64,000 nt of DNA from Nitrospinia bacterium (GTDB lineage: Bacteria > Nitrospinota > Nitrospinia > Nitrospinales > JAJDAT01). The translations under genes and the position numbers were made by a program. The notes below the pieces were generated by a model. It made no database searches, was not told where the DNA came from, and was given only the letters and a program-made list of their open reading frames with translations. Location of the stretch: assembly GCA_029261715.1 (NCBI GenBank), contig JAJDAT010000014.1, positions 310,001-374,000 on the forward strand, written 5' to 3'. The first letter of the stretch is position 1. Each line of letters starts with the position of its first letter. Of this stretch, positions 54,616 through 64,000 are shown piece by piece.

Positions 54616-55200
54616 TTAGTTTAAACCCACAGGCAACTCACTCAATATAGCAGAAGTGAGAACGCTAAACACCGAATCGTGAGTATCACCAATGAACTCC
54701 ATAGCAAAACCGGAACTTGCGCTGGAAACAACTATAGCACCCCAGTAGTTCAATGCCGTAGCATCCGTCAACCGATTAATCGGAATAAGCGGGCTAGTAG
54801 CGCGAGGGGTGAATACTAGAGAACCAGACGAAGAGGTAGTCGTTCCTGATATAAACACAACATCACTTGCCGTTATGGTCGAAGTGTTGATCGTTGAGTG
54901 ATTTGTCGCAACGACAAAAATCCTGGTAGTACTATTCTCAGATACAGTAAAAGCGGTCGTGCCAAAAGTACTAGTGCCATCGTTACTAACTGCTTGCATA
55001 ATAACGCCAATTTGGGAACTCATAAGATCCAAGGAGCCGTGAGAGATAGACACGAATGTATATGCATCTCCATCGGATTGCCAATAAGGCGAAACCACCG
55101 ATGTACTATTTGTAATTGCAAACGCGTTTGCCGCGCTGAATATAAGCAAGGCCATGGCTGCGATAAAAACAGAGAATCGCGTAATGATCTTGTTTTTCAT
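54616..55200 (-). CDS. Small secreted protein, tandem paralogue 2, function unknown
   Basis: 194 residues with a signal peptide ending at ANAFAITNS and AGGAG upstream of the ATG. It matches the next gene along its length: VVSPYWQSDGDAYTFVSISH for AVSPYVQTDANSTYSFVGIT, IFVVATNHSTINTSTITASD VVF, and GAIVVSSASSGFAMEFIGDT HDS. No Cys or catalytic pattern is seen. An AT-rich region of 370 bases upstream must hold the promoter. Confidence 0.75.
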   Translation of the reverse strand: MKNKIITRFSVFIAAMALLIFSAANAFAITNSTSVVSPYWQSDGDAYTFVSISHGSLDLMSSQIGVIMQAVSNDGTSTFGTTAFTVSENSTTRIFVVATNHSTINTSTITASDVVFISGTTTSSSGSLVFTPRATSPLIPINRLTDATALNYWGAIVVSSASSGFAMEFIGDTHDSVFSVLTSAILSELPVGLN

Positions 55201-55569
55201 TCTCTTATTCTCCTATTTTGTAATTAAATCCAAAAAGAATTTATTTATCCATTAAAAGTTTATTTGTTTTTCTTGCACCTCCTCTCTCTTTTTATAATTA
55301 TTAGGCCCTATTCTATTGATTTTTTTTTATTTGTCAATAACCAATAAGACAAAAACACAAAAACTTTTCAATAGCTTTTGCTCAATAAGGCAATTTATAC
55401 ACTTCAAGTCCTAATAAATAAAAATTGATTCTTTATTAATTTCGGCAAAATCTGCAATTTCTTTACTATTATAAAAATTGTTTTTCAAACTCTAAAACTA
55501 CATGAAAAATTCGTGCCAAAACAAAAAAAATAACAGTTAATTCTATTTTAACACCTTTCTTCTTATTTT
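55201..55569. other. AT-rich non-coding stretch
   Basis: 369 bases. On the minus strand it carries the leader of the secreted paralogues, including a second purine-rich AGAGAGGAGGTGC far from any start (55270-55290). I see no gene. No clear -35/-10 pair can be defended. Confidence 0.35.
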
Positions 55570-56097
55570 TCAATAAGTTATCAAAGAAAACACATCGGTG
55601 TCACCTAATTTTTCTTTACCATTTAAAAAGCAAAGCTCTATTAAAAAAACCGTTTCTACTATATCAACCTGAAAATTATTCCTAACTAGTTTAACCGCAG
55701 CTGAAGCTGTGCCTCCAGTTGCCAAAACATCGTCAATTATTAAAATTCTTTGACCTTCAAGAATGGCATCTTTATGGATTTCAATACTATCAACGCCATA
55801 CTCTAATTCATAACTTTCCTGAAATGTTTGATAAGGAAGCTTACCTGGCTTTCGAACAATAGCAAGCCCGGCTCCAAGTGCATAAGCTAAACTCGCTCCA
55901 AAAATAAAACCTCGCGCCTCAATCCCCAACACAACATCAATTTTTTTATCTTGGTAACGGTCTCTTAATCGATCCGTCAACTTTTTGAACACTTTTCCAT
56001 TGCTCAGCACTGGGGTTATATCTTTAAAAATTATTCCTGGCTTTGGAAAATCGGGAATATCCCTTATTAACGCTTTAACTTCTTCCATAAAATCCAC
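55570..56097 (-). CDS. apt: Adenine phosphoribosyltransferase
   Basis: 175 residues. It salvages adenine to AMP with PRPP. Visible motifs: IRDIPDFPKPGIIFKDITPV, VVLGIEARGFIFGASLAYAL, RKPGKLPY, and the PRPP-binding RILIIDDVLATGGTASAAVK. Normal length. It follows the LysM-M23 gene by 96 bases on the same strand. Confidence 0.96.
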   Translation of the reverse strand: MDFMEEVKALIRDIPDFPKPGIIFKDITPVLSNGKVFKKLTDRLRDRYQDKKIDVVLGIEARGFIFGASLAYALGAGLAIVRKPGKLPYQTFQESYELEYGVDSIEIHKDAILEGQRILIIDDVLATGGTASAAVKLVRNNFQVDIVETVFLIELCFLNGKEKLGDTDVFSLITY

Positions 56098-56193
56098 TCC
56101 AAACCATTATTAACAAATAGATTGACCAACATAAATTGATTCAACTTAATTTACAAAATTACTTTTGAAAAAATCGCATTTTAAATAAAATTA

Positions 56194-56949
56194 CTATTTA
56201 ATTTTCCTTTTTGGAAGGTATTTCAATGGATTTACCGCTTGAGCGTTACTACGGATTTCAAAATGTAAATGCGGACCAGTGGAACGACCTGTACTTCCCA
56301 TTGAAGCAATTTTTTGTCCTTGCTTAACTTTTAACCCTCTACCTACATGATTTGAGGAATTATGAGCATATACAGACATTAAACCATTTTCATGCTTTAT
56401 TATCACCATCAGCCCATAACCTGTTGGTCCCGTTCCGCTAAATACTATCTTACCCGAAGCCGACGCATAGATGGGAGTGCCTTTTCTATTAGCGATATCA
56501 AGTCCATCGTGATGCCTTTTACCTCTAATTCCATACTTGGAAGTTATAGTTCCTTTTTCTACAGGCCATACAAAAAAGTTTTTCGAGGGTTTAGGGAAAG
56601 AAACTTTTTTAACTTTGGGTTTTGGCTTAACAGTTTTCTGTTTTTTAGCAGAACGGGTTTTAGAAGTTGGTAAAACCTCTAAAACTCTTAAGGCGCCAGG
56701 TATCCATAAACGACGACCAACCCGCAACTTAGTGGGATCGGAAATACCATTAACTCGCTTAAGGCTATTTAGGTCTACCCCATATACCGTAGCTATACGA
56801 TAAAGCGTTTGCCCTGGTTTAACCGCATGGTAAACACCAATGGATCGTTTGTCTAAAAGCCCTCCGAAACACCCAGAAAAAAGAAAAGCGCTTAACCCAA
56901 TCCAAGGTAATGCCGTAATTAGAGATGTAAAGAATCGCTTTAATTTAAT
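56194..56949 (-). CDS. LysM and M23-peptidase (NlpD-like) lipoprotein with no standard start codon
   Basis: The frame opens after a TAG at 56965-56967 and runs to the stop at 56194. Within it are a basic N-terminus and membrane segment (ITALPWIGLSAFLFSGC, lipobox Cys), a LysM domain (YHAVKPGQTLYRIATVYGVD LNSLKRVNG), and an M23 domain (ITSKYGIRGKRHHDGLDIAN to GPHLHFEIR). M23 metal ligands H-x3-D and HxH are both present. No in-frame ATG, GTG or TTG precedes the signal segment; the first is a TTG at 56727 inside LysM, which would remove the lipobox and half of LysM. An ATT at 56949, ten bases after GGAG, gives 251 residues and is the best candidate. Expected role: cell-wall hydrolase or activator in division. 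Confidence 0.78.
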   Translation of the reverse strand: MKLKRFFTSLITALPWIGLSAFLFSGCFGGLLDKRSIGVYHAVKPGQTLYRIATVYGVDLNSLKRVNGISDPTKLRVGRRLWIPGALRVLEVLPTSKTRSAKKQKTVKPKPKVKKVSFPKPSKNFFVWPVEKGTITSKYGIRGKRHHDGLDIANRKGTPIYASASGKIVFSGTGPTGYGLMVIIKHENGLMSVYAHNSSNHVGRGLKVKQGQKIASMGSTGRSTGPHLHFEIRSNAQAVNPLKYLPKRKIK

Positions 56950-57057
56950 TTTCCGATTTCTCCACTATATTTTTTATTTTGAAGGGATTTTAAAATAAAA
57001 AAACCTTAATAATCGTTCTCTTTACAAAGCAAACAAATTATTGTATAAAAAGGAATT

Positions 57058-57267
57058 ATGATAAAAAAGATATTTTTTTCAATACTCCTCGCCCTTATAA
57101 TTATTTCTTTCGGCTGTAATGTCTATGATGAAATTATAGACGCGGCCATTGTCGATCAAGCAGACGAAACCTCTACTTCTGTATCACCATCACCCTCACC
57201 TGTAGCAAGCGATACAACCTCCACGACTTCAGCTTCTGCAACATCATCGCTTATTTTCCCCCCTTAA
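57058..57267 (+). CDS. Small Ser/Thr-rich lipoprotein
   Basis: 69 residues with AAGGAATT just before the ATG. A lipoprotein signal (SILLALIIISFGCN) is followed by a short acidic segment and a Ser/Thr/Pro-rich tail (SPSPSPVASDTTSTTSASAT). The tail is low complexity, like the linker of a surface protein. It lies upstream of the FG-GAP lipoprotein in the same direction (80-base gap), so the two may form an operon. It is divergent from the LysM-M23 gene. Confidence 0.65.
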   Translation: MIKKIFFSILLALIIISFGCNVYDEIIDAAIVDQADETSTSVSPSPSPVASDTTSTTSASATSSLIFPP

Positions 57268-57347
57268 GCTTTCAAGATTCATAGCAATCGTTTCCATGAA
57301 TCTACTTCATTAAATAGTTTTTCAAATTAAAACTAATTAGGCCTCAA

Positions 57348-58487
57348 ATGCTGTTTAAAGTTCGCCATTTTTTTTATTTTTTCGCGCTTTTCTTAATATT
57401 GTCATGTTCACCCGGCGAAAACAATAAACCAAGTCCTTTTGGACTACCTGTCACCTATCCTGTTGGAGAAAAACCCGTTGGCTTAGTTGCAGAGGACATG
57501 AATAAAGACGGCTATCCTGATTTACTAATCCCGAACACTGGGAATAATACTCTTTATTTTTATGAAGGTAATGGCGACGGAACTTTTAAAAAAGCCGTCG
57601 TTATGAAAACAGGTAGAGAACCAATGGCTTTGACCGTAGCTGATTTTGACGGCGATGGACTTCCAGATATTGCCCTCTGTAATTATGGAGACAATAACAT
57701 TTCCATTATTTTGGGTCAAAAAGACGGCTTATTTAAAGTTAGTAATAAAGTCAAAACAGGTAGACTTCCCATTGCTATCGAAACCTCTGATTTTAATGGC
57801 GATGGCTCTATCGATCTTGCCGTCACTTTGAGATTTAATAAATTAATGATTTTTTTAGGAGTGGGGGATGGCACATTCAAAACTGGAGAAGCTTATAAAG
57901 CAACTGGAACCCCTGCGGACTTAGTCGCCGGAGACTTTAATAACGATAAACATCCAGATATCGCTATTGCTTCAAACGCTATTAAAGCAAATTATATCAA
58001 ATTATTTTACGGCAATGGCGACGGCACATTCAAAAACCCAAAAAAAATCCTTGGCGCCAAGCAATCTAACTATATCGCACAATACGATTTAAATAATGAC
58101 GCTATTCAGGATCTGATTCTTACTAATCCTCTAGCAGATAGCATTACATTATTTATTGGGAACAAAGAAGGCGATTTTATAGTTCAGCCCGATGTTGCTG
58201 GAGAAAAAGGACCTCAGTATGTTGTTGCAGGAGAATTTACTGGAGATAATGCGATCGACTTAGTTGTAACAAATCGCCGAGACAATTCAATTTCTATATT
58301 GGAAGGAAGAGGAAATGGAAGCTTTATATTCCCGCATTATAATTATCCAGTTGGCCCAGATCCCCGGGCAATGGCGGCAGCAGATTTCAATAATGACGGT
58401 TTGACTGATATTGCATTAATTTTACATCAAAGAAAACTAGTTGAAATTTTAATGAGGAGTCATGGAACTCCCGATCCAATCGATTAA
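57348..58487 (+). CDS. FG-GAP/VCBS-repeat lipoprotein
   Basis: 379 residues. A lipoprotein signal (ALFLILSCSPG) is followed by about seven FG-GAP (VCBS) repeats with calcium-binding loops such as DMNKDGYPDLLIPN, DFDGDGLPDIALCN, DFNGDGSIDLAVT and DFNNDGLTDIALI. They build a beta propeller of the integrin alpha type that binds ligands with bound calcium. No enzymatic domain is present. It likely sits on the cell surface or in the periplasm. Confidence 0.9.
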   Translation: MLFKVRHFFYFFALFLILSCSPGENNKPSPFGLPVTYPVGEKPVGLVAEDMNKDGYPDLLIPNTGNNTLYFYEGNGDGTFKKAVVMKTGREPMALTVADFDGDGLPDIALCNYGDNNISIILGQKDGLFKVSNKVKTGRLPIAIETSDFNGDGSIDLAVTLRFNKLMIFLGVGDGTFKTGEAYKATGTPADLVAGDFNNDKHPDIAIASNAIKANYIKLFYGNGDGTFKNPKKILGAKQSNYIAQYDLNNDAIQDLILTNPLADSITLFIGNKEGDFIVQPDVAGEKGPQYVVAGEFTGDNAIDLVVTNRRDNSISILEGRGNGSFIFPHYNYPVGPDPRAMAAADFNNDGLTDIALILHQRKLVEILMRSHGTPDPID

Positions 58488-58519
58488 TATCAAGAGAAAC
58501 TATTTAATATTAGATTGCA

Positions 58520-58708
58520 CTAATTTTCTTCCAACTCATCAAAGTCTAAACCTGGCTTATTTGGAATTTTATAATCGCCCCCTAGCCAAGCCCCTAAATC
58601 TATCAATTTACATCTTTCAGAACAAAACGGAAAATTAGGATTAGAATCTTTTTGGGTTTTTGCCTTACAAATAGGACAAGGATTTGTCTTACTTTTTTTG
58701 GAAGACAT
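58520..58708 (-). CDS. yacG: DNA gyrase inhibitor YacG
   Basis: 62 residues with the YacG zinc site: CPICKAKTQK and FPFCSERCKLIDLGAWLGGD YKIP. YacG proteins are small zinc-ribbon proteins that bind GyrB. Normal length. It stands alone between the FG-GAP gene (convergent) and the kinase gene. Confidence 0.92.
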   Translation of the reverse strand: MSSKKSKTNPCPICKAKTQKDSNPNFPFCSERCKLIDLGAWLGGDYKIPNKPGLDFDELEEN

Positions 58709-58759
58709 ATAAAAGAGACATTGTATATAGATTAGAAAACTGAAAGATTAGATTAGATT

Positions 58760-59923
58760 TTATTTTGCGGGTAATTTTATCGTAAAAGTTGAACCATCTC
58801 CTAAAGCGCTTTCTACGCTAATAGCTCCTCCCATCATATAACAAAATGATTGGCTAATCGCCAACCCCAAACCTGTGCCGCCATAATATTTAGCTACCGA
58901 TGGGTCTGCCTGTGCATAACTCTTAAACAGATTATTTATCTGTTCGGGATTAATTCCAACGCCAGTATCTTTAACTCTAAAAATCATCCAATCATTTTCT
59001 TCGCACTTATCGCGAAAGACCTTTAATAATACCTCACCTTTTTGGGTAAATTTTGCCGCATTGCTCAATATATTCATCAAAACTTGTCTGAGCCGGGTAG
59101 TATCAACTTTTATAGAACCTAAATTTTCTTCAGAATCTATTTTAAACTGATTACCATTTTTCCCCATCATCGGACTAACTGTTGTGCTTACTTCTTCAAT
59201 CAAATTATCGACTTCGCAGTCTTCAGGAAAAAGTTGCATTTTGCCCGCTTCAATTTTCGACAAATCTAAAATATCGTTGATCAAATTTAAAAGATGCTCA
59301 CCTGCCCCATTTATTTTTTTTAAATCTGGAACAAAATCTTCTTCTACCTCCACGTCTTCAGCGACATCTTGCAAAAGCTCGCTATATCCTATAATTGCAT
59401 TGAGAGGAGTTCTTAATTCATGACTCATATTCGCCAAAAAAATACTTTTAGTTTGATTGGACTCTTCCGCTTCTTTTTTCGCAGCAATTGATTCTTTATT
59501 TATTTTTTCTAAGTCCGTTACTCTTTTTAAACTTTCTATGTTTCTATCGTTTATCTTTTTTAATAGCAAAGCGTTATTTAAACGTACGAACAACTCTTCT
59601 GCATCAATCGGATAATGGATAAAATCATGCGTTCCCATTGATAGAAGCTGAGATTTCTCTTCGCTAGTTAAAGCGTTATTCAAAGATAATATTGGAATTT
59701 TTCTTAACGCTTCAATTTCCTGTAACATAGCAAGAGTATTTGAAAGAGAGATTATATCTCCTCCAATCACCGCTATAGACAAGTTTTTCAAATGCGGATC
59801 ATCAATATTAGTAATTTCCGCTAAAAAATCTTGATCCCAGCGAAACCTTTGTCCTTCAAGCAACCCCTCAAAAAAACCTCTTATTTGAGGAGTGGGCTCA
59901 ATAAAAAGTAAACGTGGCTTCAT
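58760..59923 (-). CDS. Sensor histidine kinase with degenerate N-terminal receiver domain
   Basis: 387 residues. Residues about 1-120 have the size and strand order of a receiver domain, with FIEPTP in place of the acidic pair and HYPID in place of the K-P motif; D56 could be the only acceptor. A coiled coil (about 125-160) leads to HisKA with [18 protein letters not shown] (His168), and the HATPase domain has [11 protein letters not shown] (N box), [11 protein letters not shown] and [11 protein letters not shown]. The kinase should be active; the receiver is likely a regulatory pseudo-receiver. There is no partner regulator gene nearby and no membrane segment, so the protein is cytoplasmic. 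Confidence 0.9.
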   Translation of the reverse strand: MKPRLLFIEPTPQIRGFFEGLLEGQRFRWDQDFLAEITNIDDPHLKNLSIAVIGGDIISLSNTLAMLQEIEALRKIPILSLNNALTSEEKSQLLSMGTHDFIHYPIDAEELFVRLNNALLLKKINDRNIESLKRVTDLEKINKESIAAKKEAEESNQTKSIFLANMSHELRTPLNAIIGYSELLQDVAEDVEVEEDFVPDLKKINGAGEHLLNLINDILDLSKIEAGKMQLFPEDCEVDNLIEEVSTTVSPMMGKNGNQFKIDSEENLGSIKVDTTRLRQVLMNILSNAAKFTQKGEVLLKVFRDKCEENDWMIFRVKDTGVGINPEQINNLFKSYAQADPSVAKYYGGTGLGLAISQSFCYMMGGAISVESALGDGSTFTIKLPAK

Positions 59924-60035
59924 AAATAAAACTTTAAGTTTAAAAAAATAATCGAAAATGAGAAATTAATAACAAATTGAATCTAGACTCTCTTAAATCT
60001 AAGTCGGTAGAAATTAAAGTAACTTACTTTAATGA

Positions 60036-61019
60036 TCAATACTTTCCTCTTATATTAGTTTTTACATCATTTTTATAAAAATTAGACAATTTGTTATGTA
60101 AAGTTTCTGTTAAATTTGTGATATCACTGACAAGAGAATTTTCCATTACTTGCTGGGTATTTTTACCTCCAGGTATAACAACTGTAACAGCATCAAAGTC
60201 TAAAATCCATCTTAGAGCCATTTGAGTCATAGTCATTTCTTGGGGGACTAAACCTTTCAGCTTTTCAGATAATTCAACACCCTTTTCAAATGGTAAACCT
60301 GAAAAAGTTTCTCCAACATTAAAACACTGACCATCTCTATTAAAATTTCGGTGATCGTTTTCTGGAAATATTCTATCTGTAGAAATCTTTCCGGATAATA
60401 AACCTGAAGCTAAAGGCAACCGAATAATCAAAGCTACTTTTTTTTCTTTTGCTTTTTCAAACAATGTTTCAATGGCTTTTTGGCGAAAAACATTAAAAAT
60501 GATTTGCAGGGAAAACAATCCTTCTTGCTCTAGACATATTAGAGCTTCATCCATTGATTCAACACTAGCTCCAAACCTCCTAATTTTTCCTTCTTTTTGA
60601 AGAGTTCGTAACCAATCAAAAACTTCTCCACTTGTCATCAATTCAGTTGGGATGCAATGGAGTTGGGTTAAATCTAAGCGCTCTAAACCCAACCGATTTA
60701 AAGAAGCTTCCGTATGGCTTCGAAATGTTTCTAAAGAAAAATTTTCCAGACCTCCAGGTTCGGGGAATCGCCCCAGTTTTGTGGCAATTATGATGTCATC
60801 TGATAATGGCTTTAAATATTTCTTAATTAAAGATTCTGATCGACCTGCACCGTAAACATCCGCTGTATCAAAAAAATTAATTCCATATTCAACGGCGGTC
60901 TCTAACACTTCTTGAGCCGTTGACTCTTCAACGTTTCCCCAGTCCGCGCCCAGTTGCCAGGTTCCTAGTCCAATTTCAGAAACATTAAAACTTTCGGATC
61001 CAAAATTCCGGTAGCGCAT
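60036..61019 (-). CDS. Aldo/keto reductase
   Basis: 327 residues. (beta/alpha)8 barrel with EIGLGTWQLG, INFFDTADVYGAGRSESLIK (catalytic Asp and Tyr), ATKLGRFPEP with the catalytic Lys, LTQLHCIP in place of the common DLxQxH, and the NADPH region IPGGKNTQQVMENS. Substrate unknown. The gene stands alone, 55 bases after the symporter gene. Confidence 0.92.
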   Translation of the reverse strand: MRYRNFGSESFNVSEIGLGTWQLGADWGNVEESTAQEVLETAVEYGINFFDTADVYGAGRSESLIKKYLKPLSDDIIIATKLGRFPEPGGLENFSLETFRSHTEASLNRLGLERLDLTQLHCIPTELMTSGEVFDWLRTLQKEGKIRRFGASVESMDEALICLEQEGLFSLQIIFNVFRQKAIETLFEKAKEKKVALIIRLPLASGLLSGKISTDRIFPENDHRNFNRDGQCFNVGETFSGLPFEKGVELSEKLKGLVPQEMTMTQMALRWILDFDAVTVVIPGGKNTQQVMENSLVSDITNLTETLHNKLSNFYKNDVKTNIRGKY

Positions 61020-61073
61020 ATTGTTATTCCTTTCTAATACTCAACTATATGTTTAAACAATAACCTCAGACGA

Positions 61074-62312
61074 TTATAGTTTACTTGATTCTGCGTTTAA
61101 ATTTTCTCCTTCAGAACTAGCAACAACAACCGCTCCAACCGAATCGCTAAATATATTTACAATCCCTCGATACATATCCAATGGACGATCTGCAGCTAGC
61201 ATAGCTCCTACGATTATAGAAACCATTTCACCTTTCAGACCAACTGTTTCCAAAATAATAAAAATTGTTACTAAACCAGCAGATGGGATAGCGGCAGTCC
61301 CGATAGAAGCCAATAAAGCGGTAAAAACGATTAACGCTTGTTGAGAAATCGAAAGGTCAACCCCCATCACCTGCGCTATAAAAATTACTCCTACACATTC
61401 GAACAACGCAGTTCCATCCATGTTAACGGTCGCTCCCATCGGTAAAACAAACCCCGAAACAGTCTTTGAAACCCCTAAATTTTTTCTAACGCACTCCATT
61501 GTCACCGGTAACGTAGCCAATGATGAACTCGTTGCAAAGACAGTCGCTAGAGCGTTTGCCATTCCTACAAACTGTCGAATAGGGTTTTTTCGGGTAAAAA
61601 CATAATAAATGAAAGGAAGGACAATAAACAAATGAACCGTCAGGCCGGTAGCGATGGTAGTCATATACCACCCAACCGCTTTAAAAAAATCTCCTCCCAT
61701 ATTCTGGTTTCCCAGCTTAACTGCCAAACCAAAAACTCCAATCGGAGCTATTAGGATTACTAAACGCGTCATTTCCATCATAGCTTGAAAAGCGTCTTCC
61801 AATATTCCCGCTAACCGGTTTTTTTTCTCGCCTCCAACCCGACTCACACATATTCCCAATATAAGAGAAAAAAATATGATCGCTAACATATCTCCGTTAA
61901 CCGCAGCCTTGAGAGGATTGGTTGGAACAATACGTAAAATTAAATCTAATGGAGGAACAGGGTCAGGTAATTCTAATGGAGAAACCAAATCTTTATTAGT
62001 CAAGTCAACCGACAACCCGGGACGAATCCAGTTGACCAAAAATAATCCGATCAAAATTGCTAAAAAACTAGTCGATAAATAGTAGCCAACAGTCTTAATG
62101 CCAAGCCACCCTAATTTTCCAGTAGCTCCTATGTTTGAAACTCCTGTAATCATCGACAAAATGACTAATGGCACCGTTACCATTTTCAACAAACGAATAA
62201 ACAAATCCCCCAAAGGTTCAGCAAACGAAGAATACGAACCCAAGGCTTTAGAAAAAATGATGCCTAGGAATAAAGAAATGATTATTTGCCAATGCAGTTT
62301 TAATTTATTCAT
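61074..62312 (-). CDS. Dicarboxylate/amino acid:cation (DAACS) symporter
   Basis: 412 residues. Eight transmembrane helices and two re-entrant loops of the GltP/DctA family, with MVTVPLVILSMITGVSN, the serine-rich hairpin FATSSSLATLPVTMEC, GATVNMDGTALFECV and a C-terminal domain ILADRPLDMYRGIVNIFSD. It couples sodium or proton entry to uptake of glutamate, aspartate or C4-dicarboxylates. Substrate choice cannot be read. It lies downstream of gdhA but is separated from it by a strong terminator. Confidence 0.93.
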   Translation of the reverse strand: MNKLKLHWQIIISLFLGIIFSKALGSYSSFAEPLGDLFIRLLKMVTVPLVILSMITGVSNIGATGKLGWLGIKTVGYYLSTSFLAILIGLFLVNWIRPGLSVDLTNKDLVSPLELPDPVPPLDLILRIVPTNPLKAAVNGDMLAIIFFSLILGICVSRVGGEKKNRLAGILEDAFQAMMEMTRLVILIAPIGVFGLAVKLGNQNMGGDFFKAVGWYMTTIATGLTVHLFIVLPFIYYVFTRKNPIRQFVGMANALATVFATSSSLATLPVTMECVRKNLGVSKTVSGFVLPMGATVNMDGTALFECVGVIFIAQVMGVDLSISQQALIVFTALLASIGTAAIPSAGLVTIFIILETVGLKGEMVSIIVGAMLAADRPLDMYRGIVNIFSDSVGAVVVASSEGENLNAESSKL

Positions 62313-62362
62313 TGGGAATCAAAAGCATTGGAGGGAAAATGAGGAAGGTAAAAAAGCAGATA

Positions 62363-62398
62363 AGCCAAGCCAACGTTTTTGAAGACGTTGGCTTGGCT
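62363..62398 (-). terminator. Intrinsic terminator after gdhA
   Basis: AGCCAAGCCAACG (13 bases) pairs perfectly with its complement across a 10-base loop. On the minus strand a T-run follows after seven bases. It lies 37 bases after the gdhA stop. Confidence 0.88.
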
Positions 62399-62434
62399 AA
62401 AACAAACAATTTAACATCGGTAAGCAAAAATCGC

Positions 62435-63796
<1,362 letters not shown>

Positions 63797-64000
63797 CTAG
63801 ATAAAGGGTTTCAATTCTATCAATTATAAAAATGCTTGATCGCGTTAATACAAGAAGCGTTAACTTTTTTTGTTTACCTATTTATCATAATTTAAACACT
63901 AAATGTAAAAAACTTTTTTTCAGCGCTCAGTTAATAGAGGTCATATATTTTCAAAAATTTCGCATAGTGTCTCAGTAAAGTTTTTCAAGAAAAATGAATA

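Overview
The window comes from a free-living Gram-negative bacterium with an AT-rich genome. It has an outer-membrane assembly and lipid A operon (bamA, ompH/skp, fabZ, lpxA, lpxI, lpxB), an MlaA-type lipid-trafficking protein, a full-length ClpC (less usual in Gram-negatives), cobalamin-dependent MetH and a PII/glutamine synthetase pair. The mix resembles deep-branching lineages such as Nitrospinota or former Deltaproteobacteria; this is inference from gene content, because no rRNA or tRNA is present. Most genes lie on the minus strand.

Layout. 1-5.8 kb: start of a B12-binding radical SAM protein, a formylglycine-generating-enzyme-like lipoprotein with a TPR lipoprotein, an internally duplicated membrane protein, CmoA, and a secreted protein with four Cys-pair repeats. 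6-14.5 kb: a TetR-controlled envelope module with two MMPL-type RND proteins, a LolA-like periplasmic protein, an MlaA homologue and an outer-membrane barrel, probably a lipid or hydrophobic-compound transport route. Near-identical 34-bp elements lie before tetR and before the first RND gene. 14.6-19.2 kb: small enzymes and an ECF sigma locus with a small membrane protein and Spy/CpxP-like proteins. 19.3-23.6 kb: an orphan ABC ATPase, a second B12-binding radical SAM protein, a DUF1566-like secreted protein and a decayed stretch.

23.6-34 kb is the accessory part: an exported ankyrin-repeat protein, then a CHAT protease-like / NB-ARC / TPR signalling locus with a three-helix membrane protein and a small zinc ribbon, dispersed repeats, and a 1238-residue NHL-TPR-NHL protein. 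The CHAT and NB-ARC-TPR frames form one continuous reading frame broken by a single TAA codon. This is the best candidate here for an undescribed sensing or defence system.

34-64 kb is mostly housekeeping: a methyltransferase, PhzF, glnA-glnB with a sigma-54-like site upstream, the lpx/bam operon (lpxD absent, a Gfo/Idh oxidoreductase inserted), clpC, metH, a TPR lipoprotein, two tandem secreted paralogues of unknown function, apt, a LysM-M23 lipoprotein lacking any ordinary start codon, an FG-GAP lipoprotein, yacG, a histidine kinase with a degenerate receiver domain, an aldo/keto reductase, a DAACS symporter and NADP-type glutamate dehydrogenase. Several strong terminators separate these units and help to fix start codons.
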